NCBI RefSeq assembly: GCF_027000115.1
Contig: NZ_JALTON010000023.1
Coordinates: 1-60,809, forward strand
Source of the DNA: Thiohalobacter sp.
Lineage (GTDB): Bacteria > Pseudomonadota > Gammaproteobacteria > Thiohalobacterales > Thiohalobacteraceae
DNA: 60,809 nt
Direction: 5' to 3'
Under the pieces are notes generated by a model. That model had not been told where the DNA came from. It ran no database searches and worked only from the letters and a program-made list of their open reading frames with translations. Below are positions 1 through 8,731 of this stretch, one piece after another. Each line of letters begins with the position of its first letter. The stretch's first letter is position 1. The translations under genes were made by a program, and so were the position numbers.

Positions 1-9
1 GCCCCTGCC

Positions 10-555
10 TCACGCCTCACGCCTTACGCCCCAACCCCACCGCTCCAGCACCCGATACTGCACGCCATCGGGCATCGACACCGACTCGCACAGGCAGAAG
101 TCGCGCACCGGCCAGACCACCGGCCTGACCGGCTGCAGGGCGGGCAGCCGCCGGGCCTTGCGGCGCAGCGTGACGTGGGGTGCGAAGGGACGCGAGTCGG
201 GGGTGAAGCCGCAGGGCAGCAGGGCCGCGCCCAGCGCCTCGACCAGCCGCCCGAGCGCTGCCGGCGGCCGGCTGCTGCCCAGCCAGAGCACGCGCGGGCG
301 CGGAAAGAAGCCGAAGCGGTCCAGCACCAGCTCGAAGGGCTCGCCCTGCACCCCGGCCGCGGCCCGGGTGAAACAGGCCTGGCGGTCGGCCGGCGTGGCC
401 CCGAGGAAGACCAGGGTCAGGTGCAGGTTGTCCGCGGCCACCCGCCGGCCCTCGCGGCCCAGCCGGCGGTCCGCCGCCACCAGGGCACGGCGGACGTCCT
501 CGTCGGGCCAGAGGGCGAAGAACAGGCGTCGGGCCGGTTCAGGGGTCGAAGGCAT
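10..555 (-). CDS. thpR: RNA 2',3'-cyclic phosphodiesterase (2'-5' RNA ligase family)
   Basis: About 181 residues. Two HxTx motifs typical of the 2H phosphoesterase superfamily are visible, HLTL in the N-terminal half and HVTL in the C-terminal half; together they supply the two catalytic histidines. ThpR-type enzymes open 2',3'-cyclic phosphates on RNA and can reverse 2'-5' ligation in vitro; the physiological substrate is not settled. I chose the ATG beginning [15 protein letters not shown] because the family starts just before the RLFFAL strand; an upstream in-frame codon would add 16 unrelated residues. The start overlaps the end of pncC by 17 bases, so the two are probably translationally coupled as the last genes of a PilZ-pncC-thpR unit. 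Confidence 0.85.
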   Translation of the reverse strand: MPSTPEPARRLFFALWPDEDVRRALVAADRRLGREGRRVAADNLHLTLVFLGATPADRQACFTRAAAGVQGEPFELVLDRFGFFPRPRVLWLGSSRPPAALGRLVEALGAALLPCGFTPDSRPFAPHVTLRRKARRLPALQPVRPVVWPVRDFCLCESVSMPDGVQYRVLERWGWGVRREA

Positions 556-1042
556 CCAGCAGCCCACGCAGGGCATGGCCGACCGCCTGCAGCCGGACGG
601 CATTGCGGTCGCCGATGAAGTACTCGGTTTCGCTGTGCAGCCAGCCGCCCTCGCGGGCCCAGCCGAAGCAGACCATGCCCACCGGCTTGCCCGGCGTCGC
701 TCCGCCCGGCCCGGCGATGCCGGTCACCGCCGCCGCCAGCCGGGCACGGCTGTGCGCCAGGGCCCCGGCCGCCATCTCCCGGGCCGTGGCCTCGCTCACC
801 GCACCCGCGGCCAGCAGGGTGTCCCCGGACACGCCCAGCAGTTCCTGCTTGGACTCGTTGCTGTAGGTGACGAAGCCGCGGTCGAACCAGCGCGAGCTGC
901 CGGGGATGTCGGTGATGACCTTGGCGATCCAGCCCCCGGTGCAGGACTCGGCCACCGCCACCCGCAAGCCGGCGGCCTCGGCTGCCTCGCCCAGCCTGCG
1001 GCTGAGCGCCTCGATGTCGCGTTCACGTGCCGAGAGATCCAT
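539..1042 (-). CDS. pncC: Nicotinamide-nucleotide amidohydrolase (CinA C-terminal domain, PncC)
   Basis: A 167-residue stand-alone CinA C-terminal domain, the usual length for PncC. It hydrolyses nicotinamide mononucleotide to nicotinate mononucleotide and ammonia in the pyridine nucleotide cycle. Recognisable family signatures are [12 protein letters not shown] (active-site serine region), the FVTYSNESK segment and [10 protein letters not shown]. The ATG follows a GAGGG Shine-Dalgarno about 8 bases upstream. It sits 30 bases downstream of the PilZ gene and overlaps thpR, so a three-gene minus-strand operon is likely. Its proximity to mutS recalls the mutS/cinA/recA neighbourhood of many gammaproteobacteria, although recA is not in the window. 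Confidence 0.92.
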   Translation of the reverse strand: MDLSARERDIEALSRRLGEAAEAAGLRVAVAESCTGGWIAKVITDIPGSSRWFDRGFVTYSNESKQELLGVSGDTLLAAGAVSEATAREMAAGALAHSRARLAAAVTGIAGPGGATPGKPVGMVCFGWAREGGWLHSETEYFIGDRNAVRLQAVGHALRGLLDAFDP

Positions 1043-1072
1043 GTCTGTTGCCCTCGCACCGTCGATCCGCTG

Positions 1073-1372
1073 CTAGAGGTATTCGAGAATGCGCGCGCCG
1101 ATGCGGAAGCTGCGTCCGCTGACGTCGGGCTCGACCCGCACCACCTCGACCCGGGCATGCAGCGGCGGCACGACCGATTTCTCGGGCCGGATGCGGACCT
1201 CGAGCCTCTTGCCGGGCTCGTAGGCCCGGTCCAGCACGAAGGCCACGCCCTTGCTGCTGAGATCATGAGCCTGACCGGTGAGGGTCTCGCCCGTGCCCGG
1301 ATCCTTGCAGTGCAGCGGCACGTCCAGCAGCATGCGGATGAAGTCGCGCTTTTCGTCGAAGTCCCGGCTCAT
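1073..1372 (-). CDS. Single-domain PilZ protein (cyclic-di-GMP receptor candidate)
   Basis: A 99-residue protein that is almost entirely one PilZ domain. The c-di-GMP-binding signatures are both present: RxxxR at residues 9-13 (RDFIR) and D/NxSxxG at 37-42 (DLSSKG). Intact motifs imply ligand binding; the output partner cannot be read from sequence. A GAGGGGG Shine-Dalgarno lies about 10 bases before the ATG. It opens the PilZ-pncC-thpR unit and is divergent from mutS, with 117 bases between starts. Its coding frame is easily missed because the strand opposite mutS is open in the same frame for a long distance upstream. Confidence 0.88.
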   Translation of the reverse strand: MSRDFDEKRDFIRMLLDVPLHCKDPGTGETLTGQAHDLSSKGVAFVLDRAYEPGKRLEVRIRPEKSVVPPLHARVEVVRVEPDVSGRSFRIGARILEYL

Positions 1373-1489
1373 CGAATCCCGTCCCCCTCGGTCTGTTGTG
1401 CCCGGCTGCGGCCCTTGCCCGTGGTACCAGAGCCCTGCCGCCGGCGCAAGTGCTCGCGCCCGCTGCCGCCCATCAGTAGACTTGCGCCG

Positions 1490-4066
1490 ATGTCCACCCG
1501 GCGCAGCCAGACAGAACACACGCCCATGATGCAGCAGTACCTGCGCATCAAGGCAGAGCACCCGGACATCCTGGTGTTCTATCGCATGGGCGACTTCTAC
1601 GAGCTCTTCTACGAAGATGCGCGGAAGGCTGCGCGCCTGCTCGAAATCACCCTCACCACCCGTGGCCAGTCGGCCGGCGAACCCATCCCCATGGCCGGGG
1701 TGCCGGTCCATGCCGTGGACCAGTATCTGGCCCGGCTGGTGCGGCTCGGGGAGCCGGTCGCCATCGCCGAGCAGATCGGCGACCCGGCAAAGTCGAAAGG
1801 GCCGGTGGAACGGCAGGTGGTGCGCATCGTCACCCCCGGCACCGTCACCGAGGACAGCCTGCTCGAGGCGCGCCGTGACACCCTGCTCGCAGCCGTGATC
1901 GGCGACGGCCAGGGCCATTTCGGTCTGGCCGCACTGGACCTGGCCGGCGGCCGCTTCGCGGTGCAGGAACTCGAGGGCAACGAGGCGCTGGCCGGCGAGC
2001 TGGAGCGCCTGGACCCCGCCGAGCTGCTGCTGCCCGAGGACCGGCCGCTGCCGGCCGCCATCCCCGAGCGCCCCGGCCAGCGCCGGCGACCGCCCTGGCA
2101 TTTCGAGACCGACACCGCGCGCCGCCTGCTCTGCGAGCAGTTCGGTACCCGCGACCTGGCCGGCTTCGGCTGCGAAGAGCTGACGCTCGGCATCGCCGCC
2201 GCCGGGGCGCTGCTGCAGTACGTGCAGGAGACACAGCGCGCCGCCCTGCCCCACCTGCGCGGGCTCGCCCACGAGCGTCGCGACGATGCCCTCATTCTCG
2301 ACGCCGCCAGCCGCCGCAACCTGGAGATCGACCGCGCGGTCTCCGGGCGCAGCGAGCACACCCTGGCCGGGGTTCTGGACAGCACCGTCTCCGCCATGGG
2401 CAGCCGGCTGCTGCGGCGCTGGCTGAACCGCCCCCTGCGCAATCATGACCTGCTTCGGGCGCGCCACCAGGCCGTCGAGACCCTGCTGGAGAACCTGAAT
2501 TTCGAGCCCCTGCGCGAGCAGCTCGCCGGTATCTGCGACCTGGAACGGGTACTGGCCCGGGTCGCCCTGCGCTCGGCCCGTCCGCGCGACCTGGCCGGCC
2601 TGCGCGAGACCCTGGGGCGGCTGCCCGCGCTGCGACAGGCGCTTGCGGCCCTCGACGATCCGCTGTTGGGCCGGCTGGCGAGCGATCTGGGGGAACACCC
2701 GGCCCTGCATCAGCGCCTGCTGGCGGCGCTGGAAGACAACCCGCCGCAGCTGATCCGCGACGGCGGAGTGATCCGCAGCGGCTACGACGCCGAGCTGGAT
2801 GAACTTCGGCGGCTGTCGCAGGACGCCGACCAGTACCTCGCCGACCTGGAGACCCGGGAACGCGAGCGCACCGGCATCACCACCCTCAAGGTGCGCTACA
2901 ACCGGGTGCACGGCTACTACATCGAGGTCAGCAAGGCACAGTCGGCGCAGGTGCCCGAGGACTACCAGCGCCGGCAGACCCTGAAGGCGGCCGAGCGCTA
3001 CGTGACGCCGGAGCTGAAGGACTTCGAAGACCGGGTGCTGAGCGCGCGGGAACGCGCCCTGGCGCGGGAGAAGCTGCTCTACGAGGGGCTGATCGATGCC
3101 GTGCTGGCGGAGCTGGCGCCGCTGCAGGCCTGTGCCGCGGCCCTGGCCGAGGCCGACGTCCTGGCCGCCTTCGCCGAGCGCGCCGACCGGCTCGACCTGC
3201 GCCGCCCGGAACTGGATGACATCCCCGGCATCGACATCCGCGGCGGCCGCCATCCGGTGGTGGAACAGGTCAGCGACGCCCCCTTCGTGCCCAACGACGT
3301 GCGCCTCGACGAGCTGCACCGGATGCTGATGATCACCGGCCCCAACATGGGCGGCAAGTCCACCTACATGCGCCAGGCCGCGCTCATCGTGCTGATGGCC
3401 CATGCCGGCTGCTTCGTCCCTGCCGAGTCGGCGCGGATCGGGCCGGTGGACCGCATCTTCACCCGCATCGGCGCCTCCGACGATCTCGCCTCCGGCCGCT
3501 CGACCTTCATGGTGGAAATGACCGAGACCGCCAACATCCTCCACAACGCCACCGACCGCAGCCTGGTGCTCATGGACGAGATCGGACGAGGCACCAGCAC
3601 CTACGACGGCCTGGCGCTGGCCTGGGCGGTGGCGGTGGACCTGGCCACCCGCATCCGCGCCTTCACCCTGTTCGCCACCCACTACTTCGAGCTGACCCGG
3701 CTGCCCGAGCAACACCCGGACATCGGCAACGTCCATCTCGATGCCATCGAGCACGGCGACCGCATCGTGTTCCTGCATGCCGTACGCGAAGGCCCGGCCG
3801 ACCGCAGCTACGGCCTGCAGGTGGCGGCGCTCGCCGGCATCCCCGGCGAGGTGCTGGCCCGCGCCCGGGCCCGGCTGGCTGAGCTGGAAAGCCAGGCCCT
3901 GACCGCGCCCGCGCCGCCGCCGGAAGACGGCCAGCTCGCCCTGTTCGGCCGCGACGAGCACCCGGTTCTGGAGGCCCTGGAAGGCATCGACCCGGATGCC
4001 CTCTCCCCCCGCCAGGCCCTGGACATCCTGTTCAAGCTCAAGGACCTGCTGAACGACGCGGGCTGA
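1490..4066 (+). CDS. mutS: DNA mismatch repair protein MutS
   Basis: An 858-residue MutS of normal length. The N-terminal mismatch-recognition motif is intact ([11 protein letters not shown], with the Phe-x-Glu used to probe mispairs). The C-terminal ABC-type ATPase has Walker [10 protein letters not shown], Walker [14 protein letters not shown] and the FATHYFEL segment. It recognises mispairs and recruits MutL. I chose the ATG giving [18 protein letters not shown] because the HTPMMQQYL segment matches the start of family members; the open frame upstream is unrelated. No strong Shine-Dalgarno precedes it. A GC-rich hairpin 28 bases after the stop probably terminates it before the Wsp operon. 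Confidence 0.98.
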   Translation: MSTRRSQTEHTPMMQQYLRIKAEHPDILVFYRMGDFYELFYEDARKAARLLEITLTTRGQSAGEPIPMAGVPVHAVDQYLARLVRLGEPVAIAEQIGDPAKSKGPVERQVVRIVTPGTVTEDSLLEARRDTLLAAVIGDGQGHFGLAALDLAGGRFAVQELEGNEALAGELERLDPAELLLPEDRPLPAAIPERPGQRRRPPWHFETDTARRLLCEQFGTRDLAGFGCEELTLGIAAAGALLQYVQETQRAALPHLRGLAHERRDDALILDAASRRNLEIDRAVSGRSEHTLAGVLDSTVSAMGSRLLRRWLNRPLRNHDLLRARHQAVETLLENLNFEPLREQLAGICDLERVLARVALRSARPRDLAGLRETLGRLPALRQALAALDDPLLGRLASDLGEHPALHQRLLAALEDNPPQLIRDGGVIRSGYDAELDELRRLSQDADQYLADLETRERERTGITTLKVRYNRVHGYYIEVSKAQSAQVPEDYQRRQTLKAAERYVTPELKDFEDRVLSARERALAREKLLYEGLIDAVLAELAPLQACAAALAEADVLAAFAERADRLDLRRPELDDIPGIDIRGGRHPVVEQVSDAPFVPNDVRLDELHRMLMITGPNMGGKSTYMRQAALIVLMAHAGCFVPAESARIGPVDRIFTRIGASDDLASGRSTFMVEMTETANILHNATDRSLVLMDEIGRGTSTYDGLALAWAVAVDLATRIRAFTLFATHYFELTRLPEQHPDIGNVHLDAIEHGDRIVFLHAVREGPADRSYGLQVAALAGIPGEVLARARARLAELESQALTAPAPPPEDGQLALFGRDEHPVLEALEGIDPDALSPRQALDILFKLKDLLNDAG

Positions 4067-4094
4067 CGACGGAAAACCGTCGGCGTAACCCCCT

Positions 4095-4123
4095 GGCGGC
4101 AGCCCCATCTCTGCCGCCTCTTT
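4095..4123 (+). terminator. Probable mutS terminator hairpin
   Basis: GGCGGCAG (4095-4102) pairs with CTGCCGCC (4111-4118), an 8-bp stem with an 8-base loop, followed by a short TCTTT. The weak U-tract makes efficiency uncertain. A second short dyad, CGACGG/CCGTCG, lies at 4069-4084. Confidence 0.55.
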
Positions 4124-4188
4124 ACGAACATCCCATAACACACTGATCCAAAAGAACGATCCCGAATCTCCAGTGGACCCTCCACGAC

Positions 4189-4204
4189 TGGCACCCTTCT
4201 TGCC
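4189..4204 (+). promoter_or_regulatory. Sigma-54 (RpoN) promoter of the wsp operon
   Basis: TGGCAC (4189-4194), five bases, then TTGCC (4200-4204) matches the -24/-12 consensus with correct GG-to-GC spacing. Transcription would start near 4214-4216, about 68 bases before wspA. A small dyad GTGGA/TCCAC at 4173-4185 abuts the -24 box. No clear enhancer site for a bacterial enhancer-binding protein was identified. Confidence 0.72.
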
Positions 4205-4282
4205 TCACCCCTCGGGCAATGCGTCCGTCGTCCGGAAGGCGACGCCGGCGGTCCTGTGCCAACCGAGAAAGCGGAATCGTCC

Positions 4283-6331
4283 ATGAAATCGGAAAAGCTC
4301 TCCCTCAAGTCGCTGACCCTCGGCATCCTGCTGCTGCTCAGCCTGTCGGCCATCGGCCTGTCACTGTTCTCCAGCCAGCGTTACCAGCAGGCCGCGCTCA
4401 GCGGCCAGAGCCGGACGCTGGAACGGCTGCTGGAGGTGGGCGCCCGCCAGGCCGAGGCCCGCATGCACGAGGCCACGGTGGAACTCGGCCAGCGGCTGGA
4501 AAAGGAAGCGGTACGGCCGCATGTCACCGCGGCGCTGGCCGGTGATCCCGATGCCGGCCACCGGCTGGTGGCGGCCCTGGACCGGCCCTTTCACGGCAGC
4601 TTCGTGACCTCGGGCCTGCTGGAACCGGTCAAGCTGCGCCTGTTCGACACCGACCTGCAGCCGCTGGCGGCCAGCAGCGAGGGCACCGCCCTGCCGCCGG
4701 CACTGGAAATCAGCCTGCAGGAGCGCGCCCGCGCACGCCAGGGCGCGGACCGGGCCAAGCCACTGAACGCCTGGTGGGTGCATGACGACCGCCCCCTGTA
4801 CTCTGTGCTGGTGCCGGTCGGCGGCCTCCGGCCCATGGCCTATCTGGAGGTGATCGTCGATCCGGTGAACAACCTGCGCCGCATCGAGACCAGCCTCGAC
4901 CTGCCCCTGCGCCTGGGCAGCCCCGGTGGCAGACCCCTGTACCGCAGCGAAGGCTGGCAGGACGACAATCCCGAACTGCTGGCCGTCAGCCACGGTATCG
5001 CCAATGCCGCCGGCCAGCCGGTGATGTCTCTGTCCATTCTCGAATCGGTCGGCGGGCTGCTGGCCGACATCAACCAGGTCCGCACCTGGACGGCGCTGGC
5101 CTTCCTGCTGCTGGCCGTTGCGGCCCTGCTCGCGGCCCTGTGGCTGTTCAACCGCCTGGTATTCCGGCCCGTGGACCGGCTGGCCTCGGACATGGCGCGC
5201 GCCGCCGAAGGGGATCTGGACGTGCACGCCGAGCCTGGCGGCGTGCGCGAACTGGGGGTGCTGGCGCAGGGCTTCAACGTCATGGCCGAGCGGGTCAAGG
5301 AAATGGTCGAGCGCGAGCGCCAGCAGGCCGAAGACGTGACCGGCAAGGTGGAGTTGATCGAGGAGGTGGTGGAAATGGCCGCCCGCGGCGACCTCACCGG
5401 CCAGCTCATGATCTACCGCGACAATGACATCATCTCCGAACTGGCCAACGGCATCCAGGGCATGCTGGACAGCCTCAACGCTCTGGTCGCGCGCATCCAG
5501 CAGTCCGGCATCCAGGTCACCTCCAGCGCTACCGAGATCGCTGCCACTGCCAAGCAGCAGGAGGCCACCGTCTCCGAGCAGGCCGCCACCACCAACCAGA
5601 TCCGTGCGACCGTGACCGAGATCTCGGCCACCGCCAAGGAGCTGGTGAACACCATGCACGAGGTCACCGATGTCGCCCTGCGCACCTCCGAACAGGCCAA
5701 CGCGGGGCGCAGCTCGCTGTCGCGCATGGAACAGACCATGCAGAACATGCAGGAGGCGACCGCCAACATCAATTCCAAGCTGGCGGTGCTGAGCGAAAAG
5801 GCGGCCAACATCAACAGCGTGGTCACCACCATCAACAAGGTCTCCGACCAGACCAACCTGCTGTCGCTGAATGCCGCCATCGAGGCCGAGAAGGCCGGCG
5901 AGTACGGTGTCGGCTTTGCCGTGGTCGCCACCGAGATCCGCCGTCTGGCCGACCAGACCGCAGTCGCTACCTGGGACATCGAGCAGATGGTCAAGGAAAT
6001 GCAGTCGGCGGTATCGGCCGGCGTCATGGGCATGGAGAAGTTCTCCACCGAGGTACGCCAGGGCGTCGAGGACGTGCGCCAGGTCGGTCAGCAACTGGCC
6101 CAGATCATCGAGCAGGTGCAGGCGCTGATTCCGCGCTTCGAGGAGGTGCACGAGGGCATGCAATCGCAGGCCCAGGGCGCGCACCAGATCTCGGATGCCA
6201 TGGTGCAGCTGGCCGAGTCCGCCCAGCAGACCGCGGAGTCGTTGCGCCAGTCCAATGGTGCCATCGCCCAGCTCAACGACGCCGCCCGGCAGCTGCAGGA
6301 AGGCGTCTCCCACTTCAAGGTCAATACCTGA
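4283..6331 (+). CDS. wspA: WspA-like methyl-accepting chemotaxis protein
   Basis: A 682-residue transducer. It has one N-terminal membrane segment (about residues 10-28), a large periplasmic region to about residue 275, a second membrane segment (about 280-300, hydrophobic [18 protein letters not shown]), a HAMP domain, and a second HAMP-like block ([11 protein letters not shown] onward). The cytoplasmic hairpin reads [20 protein letters not shown], with Glu where chemotaxis receptors usually carry Arg, a pattern I associate with WspA. WspA senses surface contact and drives the WspE kinase. It is longer than my recollection of the Pseudomonas protein (about 540 residues), mostly in the periplasmic part. 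The ATG at 4283 is preferred over an in-frame GTG nine codons upstream. Confidence 0.9.
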   Translation: MKSEKLSLKSLTLGILLLLSLSAIGLSLFSSQRYQQAALSGQSRTLERLLEVGARQAEARMHEATVELGQRLEKEAVRPHVTAALAGDPDAGHRLVAALDRPFHGSFVTSGLLEPVKLRLFDTDLQPLAASSEGTALPPALEISLQERARARQGADRAKPLNAWWVHDDRPLYSVLVPVGGLRPMAYLEVIVDPVNNLRRIETSLDLPLRLGSPGGRPLYRSEGWQDDNPELLAVSHGIANAAGQPVMSLSILESVGGLLADINQVRTWTALAFLLLAVAALLAALWLFNRLVFRPVDRLASDMARAAEGDLDVHAEPGGVRELGVLAQGFNVMAERVKEMVERERQQAEDVTGKVELIEEVVEMAARGDLTGQLMIYRDNDIISELANGIQGMLDSLNALVARIQQSGIQVTSSATEIAATAKQQEATVSEQAATTNQIRATVTEISATAKELVNTMHEVTDVALRTSEQANAGRSSLSRMEQTMQNMQEATANINSKLAVLSEKAANINSVVTTINKVSDQTNLLSLNAAIEAEKAGEYGVGFAVVATEIRRLADQTAVATWDIEQMVKEMQSAVSAGVMGMEKFSTEVRQGVEDVRQVGQQLAQIIEQVQALIPRFEEVHEGMQSQAQGAHQISDAMVQLAESAQQTAESLRQSNGAIAQLNDAARQLQEGVSHFKVNT

Positions 6332-6336
6332 CCCCG

Positions 6337-6795
6337 ATGCTGTTCCTGGTGCTCCAGTTGGGTGAAGAGCGCTACGCGATCGAGGCGGGGGACATCGTGG
6401 AAATCGTCCCTTTCCTGCGCCTGCGCGCCCTGCCCCAGGCGCCACCCTATGTCGCCGGCGTGTTCGACTACCGCGGCGAACTGGTGCCAGTGATCGACAT
6501 GCAGGCGCTGGTACGCGGCGAACCAAGCCGGCCACTGATGACCACCCGCATCGTGGTGGTCCGGTATGTCGACGAACAGGTCGGGGAACGCCGCCTGGGC
6601 CTGCTCACCGAGGAGGTGGTCGAAACCCTGCGCCGCGACCCCGGTGAATTCCAGCCAGCCGGCATCGAGGTCGGCGAGGCACCCTACCTGGGCCCCATGA
6701 CCCGCGATGCACAGGGTCTGGTGCAGCAGATCCGCATCGAGCAGCTGCTGCCGGCGCCGGTGCGGCGCCAGCTGTTCCCGGAGGCCGCTTCATGA
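6337..6795 (+). CDS. wspB: WspB-like CheW adaptor
   Basis: A 152-residue CheW domain beginning five bases after wspA. Family features include VAGVFDYRGELVPVID, the conserved strand that contacts receptor and kinase, and the early GEERYAIE segment. It should couple WspA to the histidine kinase WspE. It is the first of two CheW proteins in the operon, the arrangement found in Wsp systems (WspB and WspD). Its stop overlaps the start of wspC in an ATGA arrangement, indicating translational coupling. Confidence 0.88.
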   Translation: MLFLVLQLGEERYAIEAGDIVEIVPFLRLRALPQAPPYVAGVFDYRGELVPVIDMQALVRGEPSRPLMTTRIVVVRYVDEQVGERRLGLLTEEVVETLRRDPGEFQPAGIEVGEAPYLGPMTRDAQGLVQQIRIEQLLPAPVRRQLFPEAAS

Positions 6796-8045
6796 GCCTG
6801 GAACGCATCACCCGGCTGCTGCAACGCACCATGGGCCTGAATGCCGCCTCGGTGGGCCGGCTGGCGATCGCCCGCCCTGCCGAAACGCGCATGCAGGCGC
6901 TGGGACTGCCGAACCTGAGCGCCTATGCCGACCGGCTCGAAAGCGACGGCGCGGAACTGGAGCGGCTGATCGAGGCGGTGGTGATCCCGGAGACCTGGTT
7001 CTTTCGCGACAGTGCCCCGTTCGAGGCGCTGGCCAGGCTGCTGCAAGAGCGCATTGCCGCCCACCCCGGACGCGCGCAGCGCATTCTCAGCCTGCCCTGT
7101 TCCACCGGCGAGGAACCCTACAGCATCGCCATGCTGGCCACGGACCTCGGCCTGCCTGCCAGCAAGGTGACCATCGACGCCGTGGACATCAGCGAACAGA
7201 ATCTCTGCAACGCGCGTCGCGGCCGTTACCGGGACAATGCCTTCCGCGTCGATGACCTGTCGTTTCGCGACCGCCATTTCCGCGCGGTCGAAGACGGTTA
7301 CGAACTCGACGCCGCAGTGCGCGCCCGGGTGCGGTTCCGGTGCGCCAACCTGTTCGACCCGGACTTTGCGCGCGACCGGGAGCGCTATGACATCATCTTC
7401 TGCCGCAACCTGCTCATCTATTTCGACCGTGAAACCCAGGCGCGCGCCATCACCATCCTGGAGTCGCTGCTACTCGAAGACGGGCTGCTGTTCATCGGCC
7501 ATGCCGAATCGGGGGCGCTGGCGCGCCGGGCCTTCGTGCCCCTGAAACATCCCCGTTCCTTCGCCTTCCGGCGCGGCACGGCACCGACGAGGGACAGCTC
7601 GCCGCCGGTGCCGGCAAGGCCTCGTCCCTGGAAGCCCTGGAAACCACGACGGCAGCCGACACCGCCCGCGACCCTCGCACAGGCGGCACACCCTCAGGCG
7701 ACACGAGCGGCCGCCCCGCCCGCGCCCGACGAGCGCCTGGCCGATGCGCGGGCACTGGCCGACGAAGGCCACCTGGCCGAGGCAGCGCAACTGTGCGAAG
7801 AAGTGTTGGCGGAACGGCATGACGCCGTGGACGCCTATCTGCTGCTGGCCGTGATCCGCAACACTGCCGGCGAGCCGGATGACGCCGAAGCGCTGTTGCG
7901 CAAGGCACTTTACCTCGATCCTGGCCACTGCGAGGCACTGGCCCTGCTGGCACTGCTGCTGGAACGCGGACAACGGCATGAAGAAGCGCTGGGCGTGCGT
8001 CGGCGCCTCGAACGCAGCCAGCGGCGCAGACCGGAGGCCTCATGA
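6792..8045 (+). CDS. wspC: WspC-like CheR methyltransferase with C-terminal TPRs
   Basis: A 417-residue protein. Residues 1 to about 260 form a CheR S-adenosylmethionine-dependent glutamate methyltransferase, with the SAM-binding segment LPCSTGEEPYSIAML and the IIFCRNLLIYF motif. A Pro/Ala-rich linker (about 265-310) is followed by two or three TPR-like helical repeats (EGHLAEAAQLCEEVL, EPDDAEALLRKALYLDPGH). TPR-bearing CheR is typical of WspC, where methylation of WspA sets kinase activity in opposition to WspF. It overlaps both neighbours by ATGA junctions. Confidence 0.92.
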   Translation: MSLERITRLLQRTMGLNAASVGRLAIARPAETRMQALGLPNLSAYADRLESDGAELERLIEAVVIPETWFFRDSAPFEALARLLQERIAAHPGRAQRILSLPCSTGEEPYSIAMLATDLGLPASKVTIDAVDISEQNLCNARRGRYRDNAFRVDDLSFRDRHFRAVEDGYELDAAVRARVRFRCANLFDPDFARDRERYDIIFCRNLLIYFDRETQARAITILESLLLEDGLLFIGHAESGALARRAFVPLKHPRSFAFRRGTAPTRDSSPPVPARPRPWKPWKPRRQPTPPATLAQAAHPQATRAAAPPAPDERLADARALADEGHLAEAAQLCEEVLAERHDAVDAYLLLAVIRNTAGEPDDAEALLRKALYLDPGHCEALALLALLLERGQRHEEALGVRRRLERSQRRRPEAS

Positions 8046-8731
8046 GCGAAGCGCCTCTCATCGCAATGCAGGTCGAGGACTGCTGGAACCGCATCGGCAT
8101 CTGGCGCCGTGGCGACACCCGCTGCGAACGTCTCGACGAGGTGATCCACTGCCGCAACTGCGAGGTCTACGCCCGGGCCGGGCGCATCATCCTCAAGCGG
8201 CCTCTGCCCGAGACTGCCCGTGACGAGTGGACCCGGATCTATGCGGAAACCAAGCAGACCGAACAGGCCGCCGACGAAACCGCACTGGTATTCCGGCTCG
8301 GCGACGAATGGCTGGGGCTGCCCAATGCCGTAGTCAACGAGGTCACCTCCGCGCGCCCCATCCAGCGTCTGCCGCACACCACCTCCCGAGTATTGAAGGG
8401 TCTGGTAAACATGCGCGGCGAACTGCAGATCTGCGTATCCCTGGGCGGCGTGCTTGGTCTGGACAAGGGCGAGTCGCCGATCCGCTTCGGTTCGGTCGGC
8501 ATCAGTGATCGCATGATCCACATCGAGCGTGACGGTCATCGATACGTGTTTCCGGTCACCGAGGTACAGGGCCTGGTTCGGTTTCGCGCCGAGCAGCTTG
8601 CCCAGCCCCCGACGACCGTTGTTCATGCCCGCAACAACTACATCCGCGGCGTACTCGGCCACGGCGAGCACAGTGTGGGCATGCTCGACGACGAACTGCT
8701 GTTCCACACCCTGGGCAGGAATCTCAAATGA
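8042..8731 (+). CDS. wspD: WspD-like CheW adaptor with N-terminal Cys motif
   Basis: A 229-residue protein whose C-terminal about 150 residues are a CheW domain (LVNMRGELQICVSL). The N-terminal extension carries the segment DCWNRIGIWRRGDTRC followed by HCRNCEVYARAG. This four-cysteine pattern is characteristic of WspD-type CheW proteins and absent from ordinary CheW. The cysteines could bind metal or respond to redox; that is inference. It overlaps wspC and wspE by ATGA junctions, so the whole wspB-wspE block is tightly coupled. Confidence 0.9.
   Translation: MSEAPLIAMQVEDCWNRIGIWRRGDTRCERLDEVIHCRNCEVYARAGRIILKRPLPETARDEWTRIYAETKQTEQAADETALVFRLGDEWLGLPNAVVNEVTSARPIQRLPHTTSRVLKGLVNMRGELQICVSLGGVLGLDKGESPIRFGSVGISDRMIHIERDGHRYVFPVTEVQGLVRFRAEQLAQPPTTVVHARNNYIRGVLGHGEHSVGMLDDELLFHTLGRNLK

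Noticed and set aside
1373-4141. Very long open frame on the minus strand opposite mutS
   Set aside because: It is a high-GC shadow of mutS with His/Gln-rich nonsense composition; only its last 100 codons (1073-1372) are a real gene, the PilZ protein.
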